Source: Burkholderiales bacterium
Lineage (GTDB): Bacteria; Pseudomonadota; Gammaproteobacteria; Burkholderiales; Burkholderiaceae_C
Length of the DNA: 48,669 nt
Assembly: GCA_003963005.1 (NCBI GenBank)
Contig: RXJW01000075.1
Location: 1-48,669, forward strand
Direction: 5' to 3'
Below, piece after piece: positions 31,485-39,803 of this stretch. Position 1 is the stretch's first letter, and every line of letters begins with the position of its first letter. The notes under the pieces are model-generated. The model saw nothing but the letters and a program-made list of their open reading frames with translations. It had not been told where the DNA came from and did not search any database. A program made the translations under genes and the position numbers.

Positions 31485-34319
31485 ATGCGGATGAGCTGGA
31501 ACGGATGGCGGCCACTGGCCCTGGTGGTGGCGGCCTTGTGGCTGGTGCCGGTGGGCGCCGAGGCGCAGAAGGCGCAGAAGGATCAGAAGCCCGCGCCCAA
31601 GGCCACGGCGGCCGCCAACACGCCCGGGGCGCCGCCCGCGCTGGTGCTGAACCGCCCGGCTGCCGAGCCCGCACTCGTGCGCGAAGTCGGCGGCATCGAG
31701 GAATACCGCCTGCCCAACGGACTGCAGGTGCTGCTCTTCCCGGATGCGACGCAGGCGACCACCACCGTCAACATCACCTACCGCGTGGGCAGCCGCCATG
31801 AAGCCCCCGGCGAGTACGGCATGGCGCACCTGCTGGAGCACATGCTGTTTAAGGGCACGCCGCGCCAGAACGACATCCCGGGTGCGATGGCGCAGCGCGG
31901 CGTGCGCTTCAACGGCACGACGACGGTCGACCGCACGAACTACTTCGCCAGCTTCAATGCCAATGCCGACACGCTGGCCTTCCTGCTCGCGCTGGAGGCC
32001 GACCGCATGGTCAACAGCCGCGTGGCCAAGGCGGACCTCGACACCGAGATGACCGTGGTGCGCAACGAATTCGAGCGCGGCGAGAACCAGCCCTTTTCGG
32101 TGCTGGCCCAGCGCGTCAATGCCGCCGCATTTGCCTGGCACCCCTACGGCCACGCGACCATCGGTCCGAAGAGCGACATCGAGAACGTGCCCATCGAGAA
32201 GCTGCAGGCCTTCTACAAGCGCTTTTACCGCCCCGACAACGCGACGCTGCTGATCGCCGGCGCCTTCGACAAGGCCGCCACCCTGGCGCTCATCGGCCGG
32301 CACTTCGGCCCGATCGCCCAGCCTGCCGCGCCCATCCCGCAGCCCTACACGGTCGAGCCGGCGCAGGACGGTGAGCGCACGGTGGTCGTGCGTCGCGTCG
32401 GCGGGCAGCCCATCCTGCTCGTGAACTACCACGTGCCCGCCATCACCCACCGCGACACTGCGGCGCTGCTGGTGTACGGGCTCCTGATGAGCCTGCAGCC
32501 CAGCGGGCAGCTCTACAAGCAGCTCGTGGAGCCGAAGCTGGCGGTCGCTGCGGGCATCCAGGGCATCGGCGGTGCCGACCCCTTCGTGACCAGCGCCTAC
32601 GCGGTGCTGCCGCCGGACGGCGACGTGGCCCAGGTCGAGGCCCTGCTGCTGGACCTCACCGAGGGCCGCGCCGCCCAGCGCTTCGACGAGAGTGAGCTGA
32701 CCCGCGTGCGCGACATCGCCGTCAACAGCTACCGCCAGCAGATGAAGAACCCCGAGGCGCTGATCCAGCAGATCTCGGGCCTGATCGCGGCCGGCGACTG
32801 GCGGCTGCTGTTCCAGTTGATGGACGACATCCCGAAGGTGACGCTAGCCGACGTGGAGCGGGTGCGCCGCGCCTACTTCCGGCCGGCCAACCGCACGCTC
32901 GGCCGCTACCTGCCGGCCGCGAGCGTGGAGCGCGTCGAGATCCCGCCGGCGCCGCCGCTGGCCGAGCGCCTGGCCGGCCTCAAGCCGCCGCCCAAGGTGG
33001 AGGAAGGCGAGCAGCTGGACCCGGTGCCTGCGGTGCTGGAGACGCGCATGAGCCGCACGACGCTGCCCAGCGGCATCGCGCTGCACACGCTGCGCAAGCA
33101 GACGCGCGGCAACACCGTCGTGCTGCAGATGCAGCTGCGCTGGGGCGAGCGCAACGCCACGTTTGCGCGCAACGGCACGGGCCTCGTCGGGCAGTTGATG
33201 GACGAGGGCAGCCGTGGCTTCACGAAGCAGCAGCTGCAGGACGCCCTCATCAAGCTGCGCGCCAACCTCAACATCGCCAGCTATGACCAGGGTGCGACGA
33301 TCTTCCTGAGCGCCGAGCGCGACACACTGCTGCCGGCGTTGCGCGTGGCGGCTGACGCGCTGCGCCACCCGCTGTTCCCGCAGGACGCCTTCGACCGCGA
33401 GATCCGCGCCGCCATCGCTGGCATCGAGGCCTCGCGGCAGGAGCCCGGGGTGCTGCGGCAGGAAGCCACGCGCGGCCACTACAACCGCGCCCGTGGCGTG
33501 AGCCTCGGCCACCCCGACTACGTGATGGGGGTGGACGAGCGCATCGCCAACCTGAAGGCCACGACGCTGGACGACGTGAAGCGCTTTCATGCCGACTACT
33601 GGAGCGCCAACGAGGCGCAGGTCAGTGTCGTCGGGGCCTTGCCCGACGGCCTCGCCGCCGAGCTGGAGACCCTCTTCGGTGACTGGAAGAAGCCTGCCGC
33701 GCCGAAGTTCGTGCGCCACATCGCGCAGCACGTGGCCATCCCGCCGGCCCGCTTCGATGCCATCGCGCGTGACAAGGCCAACGCCATCGTGCGCCTGCAC
33801 GAGACGCTGCCGCTGAACTACGAGGATGGCGACTACCCGGCGCTGGAGCTGGCCGTGCACATCTTCGGCGGCGGCGGCCTGGAGAGCCGCCTGTCCGAGC
33901 GCGTGCGCCAGAAGGAGGGCCTGACCTACGGCATCGGTGCCTCGCTGAGCGCCGGCTACTGGGGCAACGACGGCAGCTTCGCGATCCAGGCGAGTTTTGC
34001 GCCCGACAAGCGCGAGCGCGTGATTGCCGTCGTGAAGGAGGAGATCGCCCGCATGACCGCCGACGGCATCACGCCGGCCGAGCTCGCGCGGGCCAAGCAG
34101 GACATCCTGGAAGGCCGCAAGCAGGGCCGCGCCGACCCGGCCGCCCTGGCCGGCGGGCTGAGCAGCCTGGCCGAGCGCGGCGAGACCTGGGCCGCGGCGC
34201 AGAAGCGCGACGACGCCCTCGCCGCTGTGACGGTGGAGCAGGCCCATGCGGCATGGCGCAGGCACATCCGGCCGGACGGCTTCGTCATCTCGACCGCGGG
34301 CGACTTCAAGTCGCCATGA
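31485..34319 (+). CDS. M16 family zinc metallopeptidase, exported
   Basis: 944 residues from ATG at 31485, preceded by GGAGA. The signal peptide ends near VGAEAQ. The inverted zinc motif HLLEH (H115, E118, H119) is present with the third ligand Glu195 in the segment VVRNEFERGE, 76 residues on, exactly the M16 spacing. The chain repeats the M16 fold: N-terminal half catalytic, C-terminal half (from about 520, RTTLPSGIALHTLRKQ) with the R/Y substrate-pocket region near LTYGIGASLSAGYWGNDGS. The length fits the single-chain, four-domain zinc proteases of proteobacteria (PqqL-like). It should degrade peptides in the periplasm. The gene overlaps the cysteine-cluster gene by ATGA. Confidence 0.9.
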   Translation: MRMSWNGWRPLALVVAALWLVPVGAEAQKAQKDQKPAPKATAAANTPGAPPALVLNRPAAEPALVREVGGIEEYRLPNGLQVLLFPDATQATTTVNITYRVGSRHEAPGEYGMAHLLEHMLFKGTPRQNDIPGAMAQRGVRFNGTTTVDRTNYFASFNANADTLAFLLALEADRMVNSRVAKADLDTEMTVVRNEFERGENQPFSVLAQRVNAAAFAWHPYGHATIGPKSDIENVPIEKLQAFYKRFYRPDNATLLIAGAFDKAATLALIGRHFGPIAQPAAPIPQPYTVEPAQDGERTVVVRRVGGQPILLVNYHVPAITHRDTAALLVYGLLMSLQPSGQLYKQLVEPKLAVAAGIQGIGGADPFVTSAYAVLPPDGDVAQVEALLLDLTEGRAAQRFDESELTRVRDIAVNSYRQQMKNPEALIQQISGLIAAGDWRLLFQLMDDIPKVTLADVERVRRAYFRPANRTLGRYLPAASVERVEIPPAPPLAERLAGLKPPPKVEEGEQLDPVPAVLETRMSRTTLPSGIALHTLRKQTRGNTVVLQMQLRWGERNATFARNGTGLVGQLMDEGSRGFTKQQLQDALIKLRANLNIASYDQGATIFLSAERDTLLPALRVAADALRHPLFPQDAFDREIRAAIAGIEASRQEPGVLRQEATRGHYNRARGVSLGHPDYVMGVDERIANLKATTLDDVKRFHADYWSANEAQVSVVGALPDGLAAELETLFGDWKKPAAPKFVRHIAQHVAIPPARFDAIARDKANAIVRLHETLPLNYEDGDYPALELAVHIFGGGGLESRLSERVRQKEGLTYGIGASLSAGYWGNDGSFAIQASFAPDKRERVIAVVKEEIARMTADGITPAELARAKQDILEGRKQGRADPAALAGGLSSLAERGETWAAAQKRDDALAAVTVEQAHAAWRRHIRPDGFVISTAGDFKSP

Positions 34320-34840
34320 CGCCACCCATGACGCCTGCCTTGCCCGCCCACCTGCGGGCTGACTGCTCGGCCTGCGTCGGCCTGTGCTGCGTCGTGCCGC
34401 CGTTCGATGCGGCCCAGGGCTTCGGCTTCGACAAGCCCGCGCAGACGCCCTGCCAGCATCTGTGCGCCGACCACCGCTGCGGCATCCACGACGCCCTGAT
34501 CCCGCGCGGGTTCAGCGGCTGCGTGGCCTTCGACTGCCTCGGTGCCGGGCAGCGGCTCACGGCATCGGCCGTGGCCCGCTTCGGCGATGCCGACTGGCGC
34601 GCCCGCCGCGAAGTGGCAGCCTGGCTGTTCGAGGCCTACCCGCGTGTGCGCCGGGTGCAGGAGTGGCTCGCGCAACTGAGCCTGGCGGCCGACGTGGCGG
34701 GGCTGCCCGCGCTGCGTGGCCTGGCGGCCGAACTGGACGCACAGTTCGACCGCTGGGCCGACTGGCCGCCGGACGAGCTGGCGGCCTGGCAAGCCCGCGT
34801 GCAGGCGGCCCTCGCGCCGCTCGCCGAGAATCGTGGCTGA
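34316..34840 (+). CDS. Cysteine-cluster protein, putative metal-binding (YkgJ-like)
   Basis: 174 residues from ATG at 34316 in an ATGA overlap with the M16 gene. The first 80 residues hold nine cysteines in the order CSACVGLCC, CQHLCADHRC, CVAFDC. The spacing with nearby His and Asp (RCGIHDAL) suggests a zinc or Fe-S cluster site, as proposed for YkgJ/FliB-type cysteine clusters. The C-terminal half is helical and has no further motif. No signal peptide is visible. The function is unknown; coupling to a secreted zinc protease may be incidental. Confidence 0.65.
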   Translation: MTPPMTPALPAHLRADCSACVGLCCVVPPFDAAQGFGFDKPAQTPCQHLCADHRCGIHDALIPRGFSGCVAFDCLGAGQRLTASAVARFGDADWRARREVAAWLFEAYPRVRRVQEWLAQLSLAADVAGLPALRGLAAELDAQFDRWADWPPDELAAWQARVQAALAPLAENRG

Positions 34841-34854
34841 AGGATCCTGAACCC

Positions 34855-35367
34855 ATGACAGAACTCGACAGCGGCCGCCCCGAGGGGGCCGCCACCTGGC
34901 GCCGCTCGCGCCGCATCCACGTCGTTGCCGCCCTCGTGAGCCTGCTGGCCGCCGGCAGCGTGGTCTGGCTTTTCGACACCTTCGGCATCGTCCGCCCGTC
35001 CGACGCGGTGGAGCGGCAGCTCGTGGCGAGCGTGGACCTGCGCATCGGGGACCCCACCGCGGTGGGCCAGCAGGGCGAGGCCCGCGCGCGGGCCGACATC
35101 GCCGCCGGCCTGCTCCAGTGGCAGACCTTCGCGAAGCAGCCCCGCGATGCCGACGCCGAGGCCGAACGCGCCCAGCGGCTGAAAGCGCGCTACGGCTTGG
35201 CCTGGGTGTACAAGACGACCGAGCCGACGCCGCTGGCGCTGGCCTTCGTGAGCGGCTACAACCGCGTCATGCAGGCCGAGTTCGAGCGCCGGCACGGCAA
35301 GGCCGCGCTCGACGAGTTGCTGCGCGATCCCCGCGCCCGCCTGCCGCAGAAGGACACTGCTTCATGA
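34855..35367 (+). CDS. Small single-pass membrane protein of unknown function
   Basis: 170 residues from ATG at 34855, after an AAGGATC ribosome-like site. An arginine-rich N-terminus (WRRSRRIHV) precedes one membrane helix (VAALVSLLAAGSVVWLF), so the larger C-terminal part should face the periplasm. That part is charged and helical, with no recognised motif. It overlaps the GST gene by ATGA (35364-35367). Confidence 0.65.
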   Translation: MTELDSGRPEGAATWRRSRRIHVVAALVSLLAAGSVVWLFDTFGIVRPSDAVERQLVASVDLRIGDPTAVGQQGEARARADIAAGLLQWQTFAKQPRDADAEAERAQRLKARYGLAWVYKTTEPTPLALAFVSGYNRVMQAEFERRHGKAALDELLRDPRARLPQKDTAS

Positions 35368-35990
35368 AGCTCATCGGCATGCTCGATTCGCCCTACGTGC
35401 GCCGCGTCGCGATCTCGCTGCGGCTGCTGGGCCTGCCGTTCGAGCATGCGGCGATCTCGGTGTTCCGCGGCTTCGACGCCTTTCAGCGCATCAACCCGGT
35501 CGTCAAGGCGCCCACGCTGGTCTGCGACGACGGCACGGTGCTGATGGATTCGACGCTGCTGCTGCAGTACGCCGAATGCCTGGCCGGCCGCAGCCTGCTG
35601 CCCGGCGATCCGGCCGCGCTGGCGCATGAGCTGCAGCTGATCGGCCTGGCGCTCGCCGGCTGCGAGAAGACGGCGCAGATCGTCTACGAACGCGCGCTGC
35701 GGCCGGCAGACAAGCAGCATGACCCGTGGGTGCAGCGGGTGACGGGGCAGCTGCGCGCGGCCTACGGGGACATCGAAGGCGCACTGGCGGTGCGACCTCT
35801 GGCGGTGACGCCCGATCGGCTGGGTCAGGCGTCGCTGACCGTGGCGGTGGCCTGGACCTTCTCGCAGTCGGTGGTGGCCGGGCAGCTGCCGGCGGCCGAT
35901 TTCCCCCACCTCACGGCGCATGCCGCTGCCTGCGAAGCCCTGGCCGTCTTCCAGGCGATCCCGTGCGACGACACGGTGCAGTTGAGCTGA
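35364..35990 (+). CDS. Glutathione S-transferase family protein
   Basis: 208 residues. The N-terminal thioredoxin-like domain begins MKLIGMLDSPYVRRVAISL, with Ser9 at the usual glutathione-activating position, and has the cis-proline segment VKAPTLV and the glutamyl-binding DSTLLLQY. The C-terminal helical domain follows from about residue 85. It is cytoplasmic and probably dimeric. It resembles the YfcF/YliJ-like bacterial GSTs. It is coupled on both sides: ATGA overlap upstream, and TGATG sharing with the patatin gene downstream. Confidence 0.87.
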   Translation: MKLIGMLDSPYVRRVAISLRLLGLPFEHAAISVFRGFDAFQRINPVVKAPTLVCDDGTVLMDSTLLLQYAECLAGRSLLPGDPAALAHELQLIGLALAGCEKTAQIVYERALRPADKQHDPWVQRVTGQLRAAYGDIEGALAVRPLAVTPDRLGQASLTVAVAWTFSQSVVAGQLPAADFPHLTAHAAACEALAVFQAIPCDDTVQLS

Positions 35991-37093
35991 TGGCCCGCCG
36001 CCCGCCGCAGACGGTCTACGTCTTCCAGGGCGGTGGTGCGCTGGGCGCCTACCAGGCCGGCTTCGTCGAGGCGCTGGACGGTGCGCAGCTGCCACCGGAC
36101 TGGCTGGTCGGCACATCCATCGGTGCCATCAACGCGACGCTCATCGCCGGCAATGCCCCGAAGGACCGGCTGCCCGCGCTGCGCCGGTTCTGGGACAGCG
36201 TGACCCAGCCCGGCTGGACACCTCACCTGCCGGCCAGCCCCTTCACTGCTGCCTGGCAGACCTGGCAGACGCTGACCCGCGGCATCCCCGGCTTCTTCAA
36301 GCCGCGCGGTGTGCAGGCCTGGGACATGAACCGGCGGGCGCCGCTGCCCGAGCTGGGCTTCTACGACACGAGCCCGCTGGCGCAGACCCTGCGCGAGCTG
36401 GTCGACTTCGACCGCATCGCCGCTGCCGAGACGCGGCTCACGCTGTGCGCGGTGAACGTGCGCACCGGCGTGCTCGCGCTGTTCGACAACCGGGACGGGC
36501 GCACGCGCATCGGGCCCGAGCATGTGCTGGCCAGCGGCGCCCTGCCGCCGGGCTTCGCACCGGTGCAGATCGGCGACGAGGCCTTCTGGGACGGCGGCAT
36601 CTACTCCAACACGCCGCTGGACGTGGTGCTGGACGATGCCGAGCGGCGCGACACGCTGTGCTTCATGGTGGACCTCTGGGATGCCAGCGAAGCCGCGCCC
36701 CACACGATGGCGCAGGTGCTGACGCGCTACAAGGACATCCAGTACGCCAGCCGCATCCAGGAGCACCTGGCGGACCATGAACGGCTGCAGAACCTGCGCC
36801 GTGCGCTGCGTCTGGTCGGCCGCCGGCTCGGCGCCGCGGCGGCGGCCGACCCCGCCATGAAGGACCTGCTCGCGCTCGGCTGCGATTCCCGCATCGACGT
36901 GGTTCACCTCGTCATGCAGGCGCTGCCGGGCGAAGACTCCTGGCGCGACATCGACTTCAGCGACGCGCGGCTGCGCGCGCGCTGGACCGCCGGCCTGCAC
37001 GATGCCCGCCGCATGCTGGCGCGCGCGCCCTGGCAGGTGCCGCCCGCCGAGCCGGTGGGCATGCGGGTGCACACGCTCGACGGCGCCGACTGA
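35990..37093 (+). CDS. Patatin-like phospholipase with DUF3734-type C-terminus
   Basis: 367 residues from ATG at 35990, which shares one base with the GST stop (TGATG). Motifs are the oxyanion loop GGGALGAYQ, the nucleophile elbow GTSIG, and the catalytic Asp in WDGGIYSNTPL. A C-terminal region from about 245 (RYKDIQYASRIQEHL) matches the DUF3734 extension of bacterial patatins. It is probably a cytoplasmic or membrane-associated lipid acyl hydrolase, unrelated in layout to the lipoprotein patatin at 9734. Related patatins in PHA-producing bacteria sit near polymer genes, but no PHA gene adjoins this one. It ends 12 bp from the convergent amidohydrolase gene. Confidence 0.88.
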   Translation: MARRPPQTVYVFQGGGALGAYQAGFVEALDGAQLPPDWLVGTSIGAINATLIAGNAPKDRLPALRRFWDSVTQPGWTPHLPASPFTAAWQTWQTLTRGIPGFFKPRGVQAWDMNRRAPLPELGFYDTSPLAQTLRELVDFDRIAAAETRLTLCAVNVRTGVLALFDNRDGRTRIGPEHVLASGALPPGFAPVQIGDEAFWDGGIYSNTPLDVVLDDAERRDTLCFMVDLWDASEAAPHTMAQVLTRYKDIQYASRIQEHLADHERLQNLRRALRLVGRRLGAAAAADPAMKDLLALGCDSRIDVVHLVMQALPGEDSWRDIDFSDARLRARWTAGLHDARRMLARAPWQVPPAEPVGMRVHTLDGAD

Positions 37094-37105
37094 GCCGCGC
37101 GAGCT

Positions 37106-38776
37106 TCAGGGCTGGCGCTCGTAGACGCGCCGGCCGCCGACCCAGGTCTGCAGCACCTGGGTCTTGAGCAAGGCGGCCGGCGAGGCCGTCAGCGGGTCGC
37201 GGTCCACCAGGATGAAGTCGGCCCGGTGGCCCGGCGTGAGCAGGCCGACGTCCTTCTCGGCATGGCCGGCGAAGGCGGCGCTGCGGGTGAAGCAGTCCAG
37301 CGCCTGCACCGGGTTGAGCGCCTGCTGGCGGTACCAGCCGCTGACTGGCTTGCCGTGGGCATCCTGGCGCGTGACGGCGGCGTACAGGCCCGCCCAGGGG
37401 CTGGGTTCCTCGACCGGAAAGTCCGATCCGCACGCCAGCGTGGCGCCGGCCTTGAGCAGCCGCTGCCACGCGTAGGCCCCCTGGATGCGCTGCGGTCCGA
37501 CGCGGTCCTCGGCCATGTTCATGTCGGACGTGGCGTGCGTGGGCTGCACGGAGGCGATGACCTGCGCGCGGGCGAAGCGGGGCAGGTCGGGGAGGGCGAT
37601 GACCTGGGCATGCTCGATGCGGTGCCGCAGGCCCGTGCTGCGGGGGCCGAGCTCGCGGGCCAGGGCTTCGAAGCCGGCCAGGGCCTGGCGGTTGGCGGCG
37701 TCGCCGATGGCGTGCACATTGACCTGGAAGCCGGCCTTGGCCGCGGCCCGCATCTGGGCCAGCAGGTCGGCATCGCTGCGGAACAGCAGGCCCTGCGTGC
37801 CGGGGGCGTCGCTGTAGGGCGCGAGCAGGGCGGCACCGCGGCTGCCCAGCGCGCCATCGGCGAAGAGCTTCACGGCCCGCAGCGTGTAGTGCCCGTCACC
37901 CAGGTCGCGCAGCGGGCCGGCCGACCGCAGCCGTGCCATGAAGGCTTCGTCGCTGCCGCGCGCCATGCCGTAGATGCGCAGCGGCAACTGGCCCGCGGCG
38001 GCGCGTTGGCGCAGCAGCTGGTCGGCAGCGGCCGAGATGCCCGCGTCGTGCACGGTCGTGATGCCCAGCGCCAGCAGCTCCGCGGCGGCGGTGTCGAGGC
38101 TGGCGGCGAGTTCAGCCTCATCCTCGGCGGGCACGTGGCGCTCCACCAGGCCCATGGCGGCATCGACCAGCACGCCGGTGGGTTCGCCGCTGGCGTCGCG
38201 CTCGATGCGGCCGCCAGTGGGGTCGGGGGTGTCGCGGTGGATGCCGGCGATCGCCAGCGCACGGCTGTTCGCCCAGCCCGCGTGGCCGTCGACGCGGCTG
38301 AGCCATACGGGCCGGTCCCGCTCGGCGGTGTCGAGCTCAGCTGCCGTCGGGAAGCGGCCGAGCTGCCAGGCGGCCTGGTTCCAGCCGCCGCCGGTGACCC
38401 ACGCCGCCTGCGGGCGGGCCTGGGCATGCGCGCGGATGGCGGCCAGTGCGGCGGTGAGGTCGGGGGTGTCCCGCAGTTGCAGGCTGCGCCGTGCCGCGCC
38501 GAGGGCGAGCACGTGGCCGTGGGCATCGATGAGGCCGGGCATCAGCACACGGCCGCCGGCATCCAGGCGCGGCACGTCGCCCGGCGGCAGTTCCGCCAGC
38601 CGGCCGATGGCCTGCACGCGGCCGTCCGGGCCGATCTGCAGCGCATCGAAGCGGATCACGCGCCCGCGTTCGTCGAGCGTCAGGCCGCGGGCGTTGTGCA
38701 CCAGGAGGGCCTGGGCGGCGGCGGCTCCGGCGCTCAGCAGCAGCAGGGCGATGGCAAGGTGTCGGGTCATGCGCAT
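37106..38776 (-). CDS. Exported amidohydrolase family protein (YtcJ-like)
   Basis: 556 residues from ATG at 38776 (or 38770, MTRHLA...). A signal peptide (LAIALLLLSAGAAAAQA) predicts export. Amidohydrolase-3 motifs: DAHGHVLALG (metal-binding His pair region), VHAIGDAANRQAL, RHRIEHAQVI and GSDFPVEEPSPW (metal Asp). This family hydrolyses amide or formamide bonds; the substrate here is unknown. It is divergent from the solute-binding protein across 191 bp, and the two could serve uptake of an exported compound or its product. Confidence 0.87.
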   Translation of the reverse strand: MRMTRHLAIALLLLSAGAAAAQALLVHNARGLTLDERGRVIRFDALQIGPDGRVQAIGRLAELPPGDVPRLDAGGRVLMPGLIDAHGHVLALGAARRSLQLRDTPDLTAALAAIRAHAQARPQAAWVTGGGWNQAAWQLGRFPTAAELDTAERDRPVWLSRVDGHAGWANSRALAIAGIHRDTPDPTGGRIERDASGEPTGVLVDAAMGLVERHVPAEDEAELAASLDTAAAELLALGITTVHDAGISAAADQLLRQRAAAGQLPLRIYGMARGSDEAFMARLRSAGPLRDLGDGHYTLRAVKLFADGALGSRGAALLAPYSDAPGTQGLLFRSDADLLAQMRAAAKAGFQVNVHAIGDAANRQALAGFEALARELGPRSTGLRHRIEHAQVIALPDLPRFARAQVIASVQPTHATSDMNMAEDRVGPQRIQGAYAWQRLLKAGATLACGSDFPVEEPSPWAGLYAAVTRQDAHGKPVSGWYRQQALNPVQALDCFTRSAAFAGHAEKDVGLLTPGHRADFILVDRDPLTASPAALLKTQVLQTWVGGRRVYERQP

Positions 38777-38907
38777 GGAGGCAGTCTCGGCGACCCTGGC
38801 ACGCCGGCGGATCGGTTCATGCCCTGATGCCCTGGCCGCAGGCCTGTGCATGGTCGTTGGGCGGCGGCACTCCGTGCAGTTTCACCACGTTTGAAGCCGG
38901 CCTGCAC

Positions 38908-38936
38908 TTGTCACCCGGGAGTCCGCACGCTAGCGT
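38908..38936 (+). promoter_or_regulatory. Candidate promoter of the solute-binding protein gene
   Basis: TTGTCA (38908-38913) and TAGCGT (38931-38936) are 17 bp apart, 31 bp before the ATG at 38968. The -35 is good and the -10 weak. It is the best sigma-70 pair seen in the 191-bp divergent region. Confidence 0.4.
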
Positions 38937-38967
38937 CGATCGCCGTCGCCGTTGAACGAGCCTTGCG

Positions 38968-39786
38968 ATGCCTCCTGTGCCCCCACGCCGACTGCTTCGA
39001 CTGTTGGTCTCCCTGCTGGCCGGGGGGCTGCTGTGTGCCGCTGTCCAGGCACAGTCAGCGTGCAAGACGCTGGTGGCCTCCGGCAACCCGCAGTACCCGC
39101 CCTACCTCTGGCGCGACCCGGACAACGACACCCGGCTCGTCGGCGCGATCGCGGAGCTGGCGGAGTGGCTGGGCAACGAGATCGGCGTGAGCATCGAGCT
39201 GCGCTACGTGGGCAACTGGGCGCGCGTGCAGGAAGAGACCCGCGCCGGTCGGGTGGACATGATCACGGGCGCCTTCTTCACGCTGCCGCGCACCGAGTAC
39301 ATGGACTACGCCCTGCTGCCCTTTCGCGAGACGCGCTCGGTGGTGATCCAGCGTGAAGGGGCGACCTTCCCGTTCCAGCGCTGGGAGGACCTGGTCTCCC
39401 GCAAGGGCCTGACCGTCATCAACAACAGCTTCGGCCAGGCCTTCGACCGCTTCGCCAACGAGTCGCTGAGCCTGGGCAAGGTCAGCAGCCTGGACCAGGC
39501 CCTGCAGATGCTCGATCGGGGCCGGGCGGACTACCTCGTCTACGAGGACAGCCCGGCCGAGGCCTACATCGCCCGCCTGGGCCTGCGCAACCTGCGCCTC
39601 ATGCCGGTGCCCGTGGCCCAGGAGCAGCTGTACGTGACCGTGTCGCACCGCTCGGCCTGCAACACGCCCGAGTTGCGCGGGGCGCTCACGCGGGCGATGT
39701 TCAAGCTGCGCCAGAACAAGCTGATGAACGGCTTTGTCGAGCGCGGCGTGCAGCAGTGGAAGGAGCAGGAGCGCAAGGCCTCCTGA
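38968..39786 (+). CDS. Periplasmic solute-binding protein, family 3 (amino-acid type)
   Basis: 272 residues. A signal peptide (RLLRLLVSLLAGGLLCAAVQA) is followed by the family-3 binding fold: NPQYPPYLWRDPDN near the N-terminus, then LVGAIAELAEWLGNEIGVSIELRYV, VDMITGAFFTLPRTEYMDYALLPF and YLVYEDSPAEAYI. Many such proteins in proteobacteria lack a neighbouring permease, and no ABC permease or ATPase gene is adjacent here. It should bind an amino acid or similar polar compound in the periplasm. Convergent with prlC (17 bp between stops). Confidence 0.87.
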   Translation: MPPVPPRRLLRLLVSLLAGGLLCAAVQAQSACKTLVASGNPQYPPYLWRDPDNDTRLVGAIAELAEWLGNEIGVSIELRYVGNWARVQEETRAGRVDMITGAFFTLPRTEYMDYALLPFRETRSVVIQREGATFPFQRWEDLVSRKGLTVINNSFGQAFDRFANESLSLGKVSSLDQALQMLDRGRADYLVYEDSPAEAYIARLGLRNLRLMPVPVAQEQLYVTVSHRSACNTPELRGALTRAMFKLRQNKLMNGFVERGVQQWKEQERKAS

Positions 39787-39803
39787 CGCGTTCCGGGCGC
39801 CCG

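Noticed and set aside
37226..38827. 533-codon plus-strand frame opposite the amidohydrolase
   Set aside because: Shadow frame; amidohydrolase metal motifs are on the minus strand.
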